DNA from: Variovorax paradoxus
GTDB taxonomy: Bacteria > Pseudomonadota > Gammaproteobacteria > Burkholderiales > Burkholderiaceae_C
NCBI RefSeq assembly: GCF_030811855.1
Contig: NZ_JAUSRN010000020.1
Coordinates: 1-64,000, forward strand
DNA length: 64,000 bases
Direction of reading: 5' to 3'
The notes under the pieces were generated by a model. The model was not told the origin of the DNA. It searched no databases and was given only the letters and a program-made list of their open reading frames with translations. The position numbers and the translations under genes were made by a program. This document shows positions 35,910-44,306 of this stretch, piece by piece; within the stretch, counting starts at the first letter, position 1, and each line of letters opens with the position of its first letter.

Positions 35910-36548
35910 ATGCGAACCCCCTCCCGATTGTCTGCGCTCAGGCGCTGCACACCGGCCGCCGCACTGGCAGCATGCCTGTTTGCCCTCGGGACGGCGGGTG
36001 CCCAGACCCCCTCCGCGCCCCCTTCCGCAGCGGCATCGGCCGCCCCCGCTGACGGCGTTGCCACCGCCTGCCCCGCCACCTTGCAACACACCTTCCCGCG
36101 GCTGCAAGACGAAAAACCCCAAGATTTGTGCCAGTACTCCGGAAAAGTGGTGCTGGTCGTGAACACCGCGAGCTTCTGCGGCTTTACCCCGCAATACAAG
36201 GGCCTGGAGGCGTTGGACAGCAAATATCGCTCGCGCGGCCTGGTGGTACTGGGCTTTCCGTCGAACGATTTCTCGCAGGAATCGGGCTCCAACAAGGAAA
36301 TTGCAGACTTCTGCGAAAGCACCTTCGGTGTGAAGTTTCCGATGTTCGCCAAGTCGTCGGTGCGCGGTGCCAACGCCAATCCGCTGTTCAAGCAGCTGGC
36401 GCTGGCCTCCGGCACCACGCCCAAGTGGAACTTCTACAAATACCTGATCGGGCGGGACGGCAAGGTGGTGCAGGCCTGGTCGAGCATGACGGCGCCGGAC
36501 GAGGCGGCCTTTGTGAAGGTCATCGAGAGCCAGCTGGCTGCGCATTGA
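35910..36548 (+). CDS. Glutathione peroxidase, exported
   Basis: A 212-residue thiol peroxidase. The N-terminal 40 residues form a Sec signal peptide with cleavage near 'GTAGAQ', so the enzyme acts in the periplasm. The catalytic Cys lies in 'NTASFCGFTPQYKGLEAL', and the Trp of the tetrad in 'KWNFYKYLI'. 'LGFPSNDFSQESGS' replaces the usual GFPCNQF, so the middle Cys is absent. A good AGGAG precedes the ATG at 35910. Most bacterial glutathione peroxidases are cytoplasmic; export and the Ala/Pro-rich linker after the signal peptide are notable. Confidence 0.88.
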   Translation: MRTPSRLSALRRCTPAAALAACLFALGTAGAQTPSAPPSAAASAAPADGVATACPATLQHTFPRLQDEKPQDLCQYSGKVVLVVNTASFCGFTPQYKGLEALDSKYRSRGLVVLGFPSNDFSQESGSNKEIADFCESTFGVKFPMFAKSSVRGANANPLFKQLALASGTTPKWNFYKYLIGRDGKVVQAWSSMTAPDEAAFVKVIESQLAAH

Positions 36549-36807
36549 CGCATCCGAGGTCATACGAGTCGTCACAAACGTTTACCACTGGAGCGGGAAC
36601 CGGGCTGGCACACTGTGCTCATATCGAGCGTGGGCAGCAAATGCCCTCCGGTTTCATGTTGCGAGGTCTTCTGGGCGTCTAAGTCTGGTTGAAATCCCGA
36701 GGCGATTCTTCTCCTCCTCCCTCCCTCCCTCCTTCGCGTCGGGGCGCCTCGCAGCATTTTTGTATATCCCTCAGGGACGGGGCGCGGCAACACCGGTGCC
36801 CTGAAAC

Positions 36808-36834
36808 GAAAAAGGCGCCTGAGGCGCCTTTTTT
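36808..36834. terminator. Bidirectional intrinsic terminator
   Basis: AAAGGCGCC at 36811-36819 and GGCGCCTTT at 36823-36831 form a perfect 9-bp stem with a TGA loop, flanked by A-tracts on the left and T-tracts on the right. It can stop both the rightward glutathione peroxidase transcript and the leftward glutathione S-transferase transcript, whose stop codon touches its right edge. Confidence 0.88.
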
Positions 36835-37445
36835 CATGGTTGGGTGTCGATGAAGCTGGGCCGAAGCATCAGCTTGTCGTACAACCTTGCCAGGTTGGAG
36901 TGCTGGCCGCGCCAGTCGATGTCAGGGAAGCGCAGTCCGATCCAGCCCAGCGCACAGCCCACGGCGATGTCGGAGAGGCTCAGGTGGATGCCGCTGCAAA
37001 AGGGCTTGTCGGCCAAGCCCTTGGCCATGGCTGCAATGCCGCCTTCGACCTTGGCGCGCTGGCGCTCGATCCAGGCGGCGCTGCGCTCGCCGTCACCCCG
37101 ACCGGACCAGGTGGCTTCCAGGCGCCAGAGCACGCCGGCGTCCATGACACCGTCCGCCAGCGCTTCCCAGGTCTTGACTTCGGCACGCTCGCGGCCCTGC
37201 TGCGGAATGAGCTTGCCCACGGGCGACAGGGTGTCGAGGTATTCGACGATGACGCGCGAATCGAACATCGCGTCGCCACCTTCCATGATGAGGCAGGGCA
37301 CCTTCCCGAGCGGGTTGGAATGGGCAATGGTGGTGTCCGCCGCCCAGACGTCTTCGATCACGAACTGGTAGTCGAGCCGCTTCTCGGCCAGCACCACGCG
37401 CACCTTGCGCACATAGGGGCTGGCGGCCGATCCGATCAGTTTCAT
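36834..37445 (-). CDS. Glutathione S-transferase family protein
   Basis: A 203-residue GST. The N-terminal thioredoxin-like domain has 'SAASPYVRKVRVVLAEKR' (Ser-type activating residue), 'NPLGKVPCLIMEGG' with the cis-Pro, and 'FDSRVIVEYLDT' for the glutathione gamma-glutamyl contact. The helical domain contains 'GIHLSLSDIAVGCALGW', the conserved N-capping box. The substrate is unknown. It converges with the glutathione peroxidase gene and shares its terminator. Confidence 0.9.
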   Translation of the reverse strand: MKLIGSAASPYVRKVRVVLAEKRLDYQFVIEDVWAADTTIAHSNPLGKVPCLIMEGGDAMFDSRVIVEYLDTLSPVGKLIPQQGRERAEVKTWEALADGVMDAGVLWRLEATWSGRGDGERSAAWIERQRAKVEGGIAAMAKGLADKPFCSGIHLSLSDIAVGCALGWIGLRFPDIDWRGQHSNLARLYDKLMLRPSFIDTQP

Positions 37446-37564
37446 GAAAGCTCTCTCCCTAGGCTTTGATTTACGTTTATTCAACTTCATTTTAGGGGAA
37501 CGCCAAGAGCGCGACTTCGATCTGTCGCGAACGCACGTCGCCGCGGGCCGCCTAAAATTCGGGC

Positions 37565-38944
37565 ATGAGCTTCTCCACCGTCTCCGCCCTCTCCCCACTT
37601 GACGGCCGCTATGCGGCCAAACTTGCGGCACTGCGCCCGCTGATGAGCGAACAGGGCTATATGCACCGGCGCGTGCAGGTCGAAGTGGCATGGTTCATTG
37701 CGCTGTCCGACTGCGGCTTTGCCGAATTCAAGCCGCTCACCGGCGGCGCTCGCAAGTACCTGCTGGGCCTGGTGGCCCATTTCTCGGAGGCCGACGCCCT
37801 GGCCATCAAGGAAATCGAAAAAACCACCAACCACGACGTGAAAGCCGTCGAATACTGGATCAAGTCCAAGTTCGAAGCCCGGCCCGAGCTGTTGGCCGCC
37901 GCTGAATTCGTCCACTTTGCCTGCACCAGCGAAGACATCAACAACACCAGCCACGCGCTGCAGATCCAGGCCGCGCGCGAGAAAGTGCTGCTGCCGGCGA
38001 TCGACGGGCTGATTGCCAAGCTGCGCGAGATGTCGCACCAGTTCGCCGGTGTTTCGATGCTGTCGCGCACGCACGGCCAGACCGCCAGCCCGACCACGGT
38101 CGGCAAGGAAATCGCCAACGTGGCGGTGCGGCTTTCCAAGGCCCGCGCGCAGATTGCCTCGGTGCAACTGCTCGGCAAGATGAACGGCGCCGTCGGCAAC
38201 TACAACGCCCACCTCGCGGCCTGGCCGGATTTCGACTGGGAGGCGTTCAGCCGCAAGGTCATCGAAACGCCCGCGCCGCTCGGCCTGGGCTTGAGCTTCC
38301 AGCCCTACAGCATCCAGATCGAGCCGCACGACTACATGGCCGAGCTGTTCGACGCCGTGGCGCGCACCAACACCATCCTGATCGACTTCTCGCGGGACAT
38401 CTGGGGCTATGTGAGCCTGGGCTACTTCAAGCAGCGGCTCAAGAAGGGCGAGATCGGCTCCTCGACGATGCCGCACAAGGTCAACCCGATCGACTTCGAG
38501 AACGCCGAAGGCAACCTGGGCCTGGCCAACGCGGTGCTGCGCCACCTGAGCGAGAAGCTGCCGATCAGCCGCTGGCAGCGCGACCTGACCGACAGCACGG
38601 TGCTGCGCAACATCGGCGTGGCTGTCGGCTATGCCACGCTGGCGTATGCGAGCCTGGCCACCGGCCTGGGCAAGCTCGAGCTCAACGAGGAAGCGCTGGC
38701 CGACGACCTCAATGCCTCGTGGGAAGTACTAGCCGAACCGATCCAGACCGTGATGCGCCGCTTCGGCGTGCAGGGCGCCTACGAGCAGCTCAAGGAAGTA
38801 ACGCGCGGCAAGACTGTGACGGCCGAGGCGCTGCATGGGCTGATCCGCTCGCTCGACATTCCCGAAGCGGAAAAAGAACGGCTCCTGGCCATGACGCCCG
38901 CGAGCTACGTGGGCAAGGCCGCGGAGCTCGCCAGTAGAATCTGA
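37565..38944 (+). CDS. purB: Adenylosuccinate lyase
   Basis: A 459-residue fumarase-superfamily lyase (E. coli PurB has 456). The signature loop 'GSSTMPHKVNPIDFENAEGN' and the catalytic His regions 'FVHFACTSEDINNTSHALQI' and 'SMLSRTHGQTASPTTVGKE' are intact. It cleaves SAICAR and adenylosuccinate in purine synthesis. The start 'MSFSTVSALSPLDGRYAAKL' matches the family exactly. The 133-bp gap after it contains only a GC-rich hairpin region without a T-tract. Confidence 0.96.
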   Translation: MSFSTVSALSPLDGRYAAKLAALRPLMSEQGYMHRRVQVEVAWFIALSDCGFAEFKPLTGGARKYLLGLVAHFSEADALAIKEIEKTTNHDVKAVEYWIKSKFEARPELLAAAEFVHFACTSEDINNTSHALQIQAAREKVLLPAIDGLIAKLREMSHQFAGVSMLSRTHGQTASPTTVGKEIANVAVRLSKARAQIASVQLLGKMNGAVGNYNAHLAAWPDFDWEAFSRKVIETPAPLGLGLSFQPYSIQIEPHDYMAELFDAVARTNTILIDFSRDIWGYVSLGYFKQRLKKGEIGSSTMPHKVNPIDFENAEGNLGLANAVLRHLSEKLPISRWQRDLTDSTVLRNIGVAVGYATLAYASLATGLGKLELNEEALADDLNASWEVLAEPIQTVMRRFGVQGAYEQLKEVTRGKTVTAEALHGLIRSLDIPEAEKERLLAMTPASYVGKAAELASRI

Positions 38945-39077
38945 GGCTTCCCGCGCCGACGCAACAGCCGCTTGAAGGCGGTCTGCCTGCGTCGCTTCTC
39001 GGCCCCCTATCCAGCCAACGCGCCGCCTGCGGTGCGCCAGCCAACGACCTGACGGGGCTTCAAAGTCCCTGTTGTTC

Positions 39078-40214
39078 ATGCTGCGCGCGCCACTCCGACG
39101 CCTTTGGCTCAAGATTCACCGCTGGATCGGTCTCACGCTGGGGCCGGTACTTGCCCTCACCGCCCTGCTTGGCGCGGTGCTGGTGGTGGCGTTGCCGATC
39201 GACCGCTACGCGCATCCCGAGCTCTTCGTGGGCCGGAACACGGCCGTTGCGGCGTCCGCATTGCCGCTCGAGCCGCTGCGCCAGCGCCTCGTGGCCGAGT
39301 TCGGCCCCGACACCACCCTCACGCTGCGACCGCCGCGCACCCCCAGCGAGACGCTCTGGGTGTATGTGCGCGGGCCATGGGACGGCACGCTCTATCTCGA
39401 TCCCGCCACCGGCGCGGAGCAAGGCCGGCGCGGGTCGCACGAAGGCGCCTACAACCTGCTTTTCGAACTGCACAGCAGCCTGCTGCTGGAGGACACGGGC
39501 AAGGGCATCCTGTCCTTCGTCGCGCTGGCCTATCTGTTGATGCTGATCACCGGCGTGGTGCTCTGGTGGCCTACGCGCTGGCCGCCTTCGCTGCGGATTG
39601 CGCTCGACCGCGGCCTGTTGCGCGGGCTGTTCGACCTGCACCGCACCGGCGGCGCCGTGCTCGGGCTGCTGATTGCGGTGTCTGTCTTCACCGGCGCCTA
39701 CATGGCTTGGCGCCCGCTCGGCAACTTCGTCTCGGCCGCCATGGGCCAGGAGCCAGTCAAGCCGCCCACCGTTCCCAAAGGCACGCCCGCGGGGCCTCGG
39801 CTGTCGCTCGACGAACTCGTCGCCCGCGCGCAGAACGTCTTCCCGGGCCAGCCAATCGGCTATGTGCAGGTGCCCGCCAAGCCAAACCGCCCGCTTCGGG
39901 TGCGCTTTCGCCTGGCCGACGATCCGCATCCGAACGGCATCAGCTCGGTGTGGCTGCATCCGCTGACCGGCGAGGTGCTGGCGGTGCGCCGCTGGCAGGA
40001 CCTGGACGCCGGCAATGGTGCAGTAGTGGTCATTTATCCGCTGCACACCGGCGTGCTGGGCGGGCCGGTTCACCAGGGGTTCGTCGCGCTTCTTGGCCTG
40101 GCACTCGCCGGCCTGGGCCTGAGCGGCGTCTGGCTCTGGTGGCGGCGCCGCGCCGTGGCCGCTGCGGCCCGAGGCGCCGCGCTTTCCAACAACAGCAACC
40201 GCACGACCTCCTGA
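39078..40214 (+). CDS. PepSY-associated TM helix protein
   Basis: A 378-residue inner-membrane protein with about four transmembrane helices: near residues 20-42, 150-170, 195-215 and 335-355. Hydrophilic PepSY-like loops lie between them. 'WLKIHRWIGLTLGPVLALTA' and 'DLHRTGGAVLGLLIAVSVFT' are typical; such His-bearing helices may bind haem in PepSY_TM ferric-siderophore reductases. It lies 49 nt upstream of a TonB-dependent receptor gene and is probably co-transcribed, suggesting reduction or release of iron from an imported chelate. The start is ATG 39078; no strong ribosome site is seen. Confidence 0.82.
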   Translation: MLRAPLRRLWLKIHRWIGLTLGPVLALTALLGAVLVVALPIDRYAHPELFVGRNTAVAASALPLEPLRQRLVAEFGPDTTLTLRPPRTPSETLWVYVRGPWDGTLYLDPATGAEQGRRGSHEGAYNLLFELHSSLLLEDTGKGILSFVALAYLLMLITGVVLWWPTRWPPSLRIALDRGLLRGLFDLHRTGGAVLGLLIAVSVFTGAYMAWRPLGNFVSAAMGQEPVKPPTVPKGTPAGPRLSLDELVARAQNVFPGQPIGYVQVPAKPNRPLRVRFRLADDPHPNGISSVWLHPLTGEVLAVRRWQDLDAGNGAVVVIYPLHTGVLGGPVHQGFVALLGLALAGLGLSGVWLWWRRRAVAAAARGAALSNNSNRTTS

Positions 40215-40263
40215 ACGGGACGTCTGCTGCGGTCGATTTCTAGTTTGATATCGAGGAGAACCT

Positions 40264-42438
40264 GTGTTCAAGCAGAAGAAATGCGCCGCCCTGGTCATGG
40301 CGCTCTTTCCCATCAGTTTCCAGAGCTTTGCGGCCGAAGCCGAACCGGCGGCCGATGCCACGTCTGGCGCGAAAACGCTGGAGGCCGTGACCGTCACGGG
40401 CGATTGGCTCGGCACGCCCAGCGAGACGAAGGTGCTCGAGCACCCCGGCGCGCGCAGCATCGTCGAACGCAAGCAGATCCAGGAGAGTGGGTCGAGCAAC
40501 GTGCGCGACGTGCTGCGCCAGGTTCCCGGCGTGCAGGTGCAGGAGAGCAACGGCACGGGCGGCAGCGACATCTCGCTCAACGTGGGCGTTCGCGGCCTCA
40601 CCTCGCGCCTGTCGCCGCGCTCGACTGTCCTCCTGGACGGCGTGCCACTGGCCTATGCGCCCTACGGCCAGCCGCAACTCTCGCTCGCGCCCGTGTCGCT
40701 CGGCAATCTGGAGGCAGTCGACGTGGTGCGCGGCGCGGGCTCCGTGCGCTACGGCCCTCAGAACGTGGGCGGCATCATCAACTTCGTGACGCGATCGATT
40801 CCGAAGCAGTTCGCGAGCGAAGTGGGTGTGGGCGTGGAAAGCGCGAGCCACGGCGGCGGCATCAAGACCACGCCTACCCTCTTCATGGGCGGCACCAACG
40901 AGAACGGCCTCGGGCTTGCGCTGCTGTATTCGGGCACGCACGGCGACGGTTTTCGCCAGAGCAACGACCACACGAGCATCGACGACCTGATGCTGAAGGG
41001 CGCCTACCGCCTCTCGAGCACGGACGACATTGCCGTCTCTCTGCACCACTTCGAAGGCAAGGGCCGCATGCCGGGCGGCCTGACGACAGCGCAGTTTGCC
41101 GCGAACCCGTTCCAGTCCGACCGCCCTTTCGACGAATTCTCCGGGCGCCGCACCGACGGCTCGATCAAGTACACGCACAACGACGGCGTGAACAAGTTCG
41201 AGATGCTGAGCTACTACACCGACTCGTTCCGCAGTAGCTACCTCGAGCAGGAAGGCACGGGCGCCAATGCCGGCCGGCGGCGTCTGACCAGCGCACCGCG
41301 CAACTACAAGACCTACGCTTTCGAACCCCGCTACTCGCGCCTGATCGATTCGGGCAGCGTGGTGCAGGAAGTCAGCGTTGGCGCACGCTACCTCAAGGAA
41401 GAGGCTTCCGAAGTAGCGACGCGCAGCACCTACTACCTGCCGCGCCCCGGCTTCGATGCGTTCACGCTCGCGCAGCCTGCGTACCAGTCGAGCAAAGGAG
41501 GCACAACCGCGCACGCGTTCTACATCGACGACCGGATCGACTTCGGCAACTGGACCATCACACCCGGCGTGCGCTACGAGTCCTTCCGTTCGCACAACGA
41601 CGTGTTCACGATGGCCAACAACCGGGTGACCGGCGCGAACTATCCGAAGATCGATTCCAACGAAGTGCTGCCAACGCTGTCGGTGCTCTACCGTATGAGC
41701 GACCGGTGGTCGCTGTTCGCGAATGCCGGCGTGTCGTTCGGGCCGCAGCAGTACGCCCAGCTCGCGCAGTCGACCACCAGCCTGCACCCCGAGAAGGCCA
41801 AGACCTATGAGATCGGCACCCACTACAAGGGCGAGGCCTGGAGCGGCGAGCTGACGCTGTTCAACATCAACTTCGACAAGGAACTGCAGCTCGCGCGCTC
41901 CATTACCGGCGACGTCGGCCAATGGACCGACCTGGGTGCCACGCGGCACCGCGGTTTGGAGTCGGCGCTGCGCTACGACCTTGGCACGCTGAGCGATTCG
42001 CTCAAGGGAGTGTCGGTTTCCGCGACCTACACGTACACGCAAGCCACCTCGAAGGCCGGCGCGTTCGCGGGGCGCGACCTGCCGTTCTACTCGCGCCAGG
42101 TGGCGACGCTCGGCGCGCGCTACGAGCGCGGGCCGTGGACCTTCAACGCCGACGTGTACGCGCAATCGAAGCAACGCTCGCCCGGCTCGCCCGACGACGG
42201 CGCGAACTACGTCACGATGGAAGACTCGACCGGCCGGCTCGGCAACATTCCGGGCTACGCGACCATGAACCTGCGCGCCGCCTACGACTTCGGCCCGTCG
42301 ATGAGCAACCTGAAGCTGGCGGTCGGCGTCAAGAACCTGTTCGACCGCCGTTACTACAACCGCTCGGTCGACAACAACGGCGGCAAGTACGTGGGCCAGC
42401 CGCGCACGCTGTACCTGCAGGCCTCGGTGGCGTTCTGA
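40264..42438 (+). CDS. TonB-dependent receptor, FecA-like
   Basis: A 724-residue outer-membrane receptor with a GTG start preceded by GAGGAG. The signal peptide ends near 'SFAAEAEP'. A TonB-box-like 'LEAVTVTGDW' is followed by the plug domain ('DVLRQVPGVQVQES', 'STVLLDGVPLAYAPYGQP', 'VRYGPQNVGGIINFVTRSIP'), then the 22-strand barrel ending in Phe ('LYLQASVAF'). The plug resembles ferric-citrate receptor FecA, but there is no N-terminal signalling domain and no FecI/FecR pair nearby. Iron-chelate import is the likely role; the exact ligand is unknown. Confidence 0.9.
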   Translation: MFKQKKCAALVMALFPISFQSFAAEAEPAADATSGAKTLEAVTVTGDWLGTPSETKVLEHPGARSIVERKQIQESGSSNVRDVLRQVPGVQVQESNGTGGSDISLNVGVRGLTSRLSPRSTVLLDGVPLAYAPYGQPQLSLAPVSLGNLEAVDVVRGAGSVRYGPQNVGGIINFVTRSIPKQFASEVGVGVESASHGGGIKTTPTLFMGGTNENGLGLALLYSGTHGDGFRQSNDHTSIDDLMLKGAYRLSSTDDIAVSLHHFEGKGRMPGGLTTAQFAANPFQSDRPFDEFSGRRTDGSIKYTHNDGVNKFEMLSYYTDSFRSSYLEQEGTGANAGRRRLTSAPRNYKTYAFEPRYSRLIDSGSVVQEVSVGARYLKEEASEVATRSTYYLPRPGFDAFTLAQPAYQSSKGGTTAHAFYIDDRIDFGNWTITPGVRYESFRSHNDVFTMANNRVTGANYPKIDSNEVLPTLSVLYRMSDRWSLFANAGVSFGPQQYAQLAQSTTSLHPEKAKTYEIGTHYKGEAWSGELTLFNINFDKELQLARSITGDVGQWTDLGATRHRGLESALRYDLGTLSDSLKGVSVSATYTYTQATSKAGAFAGRDLPFYSRQVATLGARYERGPWTFNADVYAQSKQRSPGSPDDGANYVTMEDSTGRLGNIPGYATMNLRAAYDFGPSMSNLKLAVGVKNLFDRRYYNRSVDNNGGKYVGQPRTLYLQASVAF

Positions 42439-42472
42439 CGGCGCCCGTGGGGGCGCATACACTCGCGCACCC

Positions 42473-43033
42473 ATGGCCCTCAAATCCACCATCTTCAAGG
42501 CCGCCCTCGCGGTGGCCGATATCGACCACGGCTACTACGCCGACCATGCGCTGACCCTGGCGCGTCACCCGAGCGAGACCGACGAGCGGATGATGATCCG
42601 GCTCGTCGCGCTCGCACTCAATGCGCACAAGCTGCAGGACGTCTGCCAGGGCGACGGCACGCTGGCCTTTGGCGCAGGTTTGTCGAACGTCGACGAGCCC
42701 GACGTGTGGCTGCGCGATTTCACGGGCGAGACCAAGCTGTGGATCGAGGTCGGGCAGCCTGAAGACAAGCCCATCATCAAGGCCTGCGGCAAGTCGGACG
42801 AAGTGATCGTCTATTGCTTCAACCATGCGGCCGAGATCTGGTGGCGCGGCATCGAGAACAAGCTCACGCGGCCGCAGAACTTGCAGGTCTACCGCGTGCC
42901 GACGGAAGCCTCGCAGGCGCTGGCCGCGCTGGCGCAGCGCAGCATGCAGCTGCAGGCAACGATCCAGGAAAACACGCTGACGCTGGGCGACGGCGCAAAC
43001 AGCATCGACGTCGAACTGCTGCGCTGGAAGTAG
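42473..43033 (+). CDS. yaeQ: YaeQ family protein
   Basis: A 186-residue protein that matches YaeQ along its length: 'MALKSTIFKAALAVADIDHG', 'HALTLARHPSETDERMMIRL', 'WIEVGQPEDKPIIKACGKSD'. The family has a PD-(D/E)XK nuclease-like fold; YaeQ was first linked to suppression of haemolysin defects, and its biochemical role is not established. It is a compact single gene after the TonB receptor. Confidence 0.93.
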   Translation: MALKSTIFKAALAVADIDHGYYADHALTLARHPSETDERMMIRLVALALNAHKLQDVCQGDGTLAFGAGLSNVDEPDVWLRDFTGETKLWIEVGQPEDKPIIKACGKSDEVIVYCFNHAAEIWWRGIENKLTRPQNLQVYRVPTEASQALAALAQRSMQLQATIQENTLTLGDGANSIDVELLRWK

Positions 43034-43036
43034 CTT

Positions 43037-43342
43037 CTAGGCGCCCGGCATCATCGCGCCGCAGTGCCAGCACTGCTCGAAGCCGCCTTCGATCCGCTCG
43101 CCGCATACGCATTGCCAATTGCGCTGAGGCCTGTGCTGCGCCGCATGCAGCACCTGCTGCGCGCGCTCGAATTGCGCTTCGTCGTCGATCCAGATTTCAG
43201 GCAGGCATTGGTCTGGCGGCAACTGGCCCATCACGGCGCCCAGGAATTCACGCTGCACCGTCGCTTCGACGCCCTCCTCCCGCAAAGCGTGCACCCACAA
43301 GGTCGCGATCGCGAGGTTCGGTGCTTGGGCGAGGCGGCGCAT
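43037..43342 (-). CDS. DUF2007-like protein with C-terminal zinc ribbon
   Basis: A 101-residue protein. The N-terminal 70 residues ('LAIATLWVHALREEGVEATV') resemble the DUF2007 putative signal-transducing domain, which is GlnB-like in fold. The C-terminus has two Cys pairs, 'CVCGERIEGGFEQCWHCG', forming a probable zinc ribbon. The function is unknown. It lies 12 nt downstream of the DUF3717 gene on the same strand and is probably co-transcribed with it. Confidence 0.72.
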   Translation of the reverse strand: MRRLAQAPNLAIATLWVHALREEGVEATVQREFLGAVMGQLPPDQCLPEIWIDDEAQFERAQQVLHAAQHRPQRNWQCVCGERIEGGFEQCWHCGAMMPGA

Positions 43343-43354
43343 GGGCGGCCCGAT

Positions 43355-43819
43355 TCAGGCGGTGTCGTCGGGGCCGAGGGGCTCCGACGGATCGTCGGGC
43401 CACTGCGCCGGTTCGGCTTCGCGCGCACGCTCGGCGTACCTGTTGAAGCGCCAAGCCGTGTCTTCCATGGTGATGCGGCGCCAGGTCACGCGTTTTTCGG
43501 TCGGCGACATGGCGGGCCAATGCTGCACCTCGTCGAAGGTGCGGCCGCAGCCCTTGCATTCGTCGTCGCCCTGGCTGGTGGAACAGATCGCAATGCAGGG
43601 CGTGTCGGGCGTGCTGTGGTACCAGTCGAGCCACGCGGCCCAGGCATCAGGAGGAAAACCAAACTCGTCGACCTCGTCTTCATGGTGGAACGCCATGAGC
43701 GCATACACCTCGGCCAGCGCGCGCAATTCGGGCGCCAGCGTGATGCCGTCGGGCGAGGGACTTTTCTCCCGCCAATGGTTGATGGCGGCCTCGATGTCGG
43801 TGATGTGAATGGCGGCCAT
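43355..43819 (-). CDS. DUF3717/DUF1289 protein
   Basis: A 154-residue cytoplasmic protein. The first 75 residues ('IHITDIEAAINHWREKSPSP', then an acidic segment) match DUF3717. The C-terminal half holds the DUF1289 Cys motif 'PCIAICSTSQGDDECKGCGR' followed by 'TFDEVQHWPAMSPTEKRVTW'; the four Cys suggest a small metal site. DUF1289 proteins usually stand alone at about 60 residues, so this is a two-domain arrangement. The function is unknown. The start ATG at 43819 is clear. Confidence 0.78.
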   Translation of the reverse strand: MAAIHITDIEAAINHWREKSPSPDGITLAPELRALAEVYALMAFHHEDEVDEFGFPPDAWAAWLDWYHSTPDTPCIAICSTSQGDDECKGCGRTFDEVQHWPAMSPTEKRVTWRRITMEDTAWRFNRYAERAREAEPAQWPDDPSEPLGPDDTA

Positions 43820-44005
43820 GAAGAGAGAAAAAACAGCGAGCGGCGATCATAGTCCGGCAATGCCCCGTGACTGCCGAAGGTTATAGGCACTACAAAGTTT
43901 ATAGCTCCATGCCTTTTGTTCACGGGGCTTTCGAAAGCATTCCTTTTAAAGTGCCGGAAATTTCAGGTTGCCAGAGTACCTGTGTCGATGCTCTAATTCC
44001 CCCCA

Positions 44006-44134
44006 CGAAGGGGAGTAGCTCCCGACCGCTGTCCATGGCAGCGGAAATCGACAGGTCGTCAATACGAAGCACAACACTTCCGGCCTGTCGGGCAACACGT
44101 GCCTTGCGGTGCGCGTTGTCGAGCAAGACCTTCG
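44006..44134 (+). promoter_or_regulatory. yybP-ykoY (Mn2+) riboswitch aptamer
   Basis: The element starts with CGAAGGGGAGTAGC and ends with GCAAGACCTTCG, so CGAAGG (44006-44011) pairs with CCTTCG (44129-44134) to close the P1 helix. Inside are the two conserved loops of this class: GGGGAGTAGC at 44010-44019 and GTCAATACG near 44058, the L3 element. This pair senses Mn2+ in characterised examples. It lies in the 487-bp gap in front of a TerC-family gene, a common target of this riboswitch in proteobacteria. The promoter, upstream of about 44000, was not defined. Confidence 0.78.
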
Positions 44135-44139
44135 ATTTG

Positions 44140-44209
44140 AACCTGAGCAGGTTTGATCGAAGCGTTCCTGAGTCCCCGGTCGTTACCCCGGTCTTCGTCA
44201 TCGCTTCGA
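44140..44209 (+). promoter_or_regulatory. Hairpins downstream of the riboswitch, possible expression platform
   Basis: AACCT/AGGTT (44140-44144 with 44149-44153) forms a short stem right after the aptamer. TCGAAGCG at 44157-44164 pairs with CGCTTCGA at 44202-44209. No T-tract follows, and the start codon is about 100 nt further on, so the switch may act on RNA structure or Rho access rather than intrinsic termination. The remaining leader up to the GAGGA ribosome site holds no gene. Confidence 0.45.
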
Positions 44210-44306
44210 CCATTCCCGCGCGGGATGAATCGAAAACGCGCACACGCGCCGGACTGCCGCCATCCCACCGAAGGCGACGGACAGCGCACGAAGACAAGAG
44301 GAAGCT

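Noticed and set aside
36706..36738. Pyrimidine-rich tract (TTCTTCTCCTCCTCC-type run) between glutathione peroxidase and GST genes
   Set aside because: Simple low-complexity sequence; no coding frame or paired structure, and the real terminator lies 70 nt further on.
38957..38994. GC-rich GACGCA/TGCGTC hairpin after purB
   Set aside because: Stem is present, but there is no T-tract and it is too interrupted to call a terminator.
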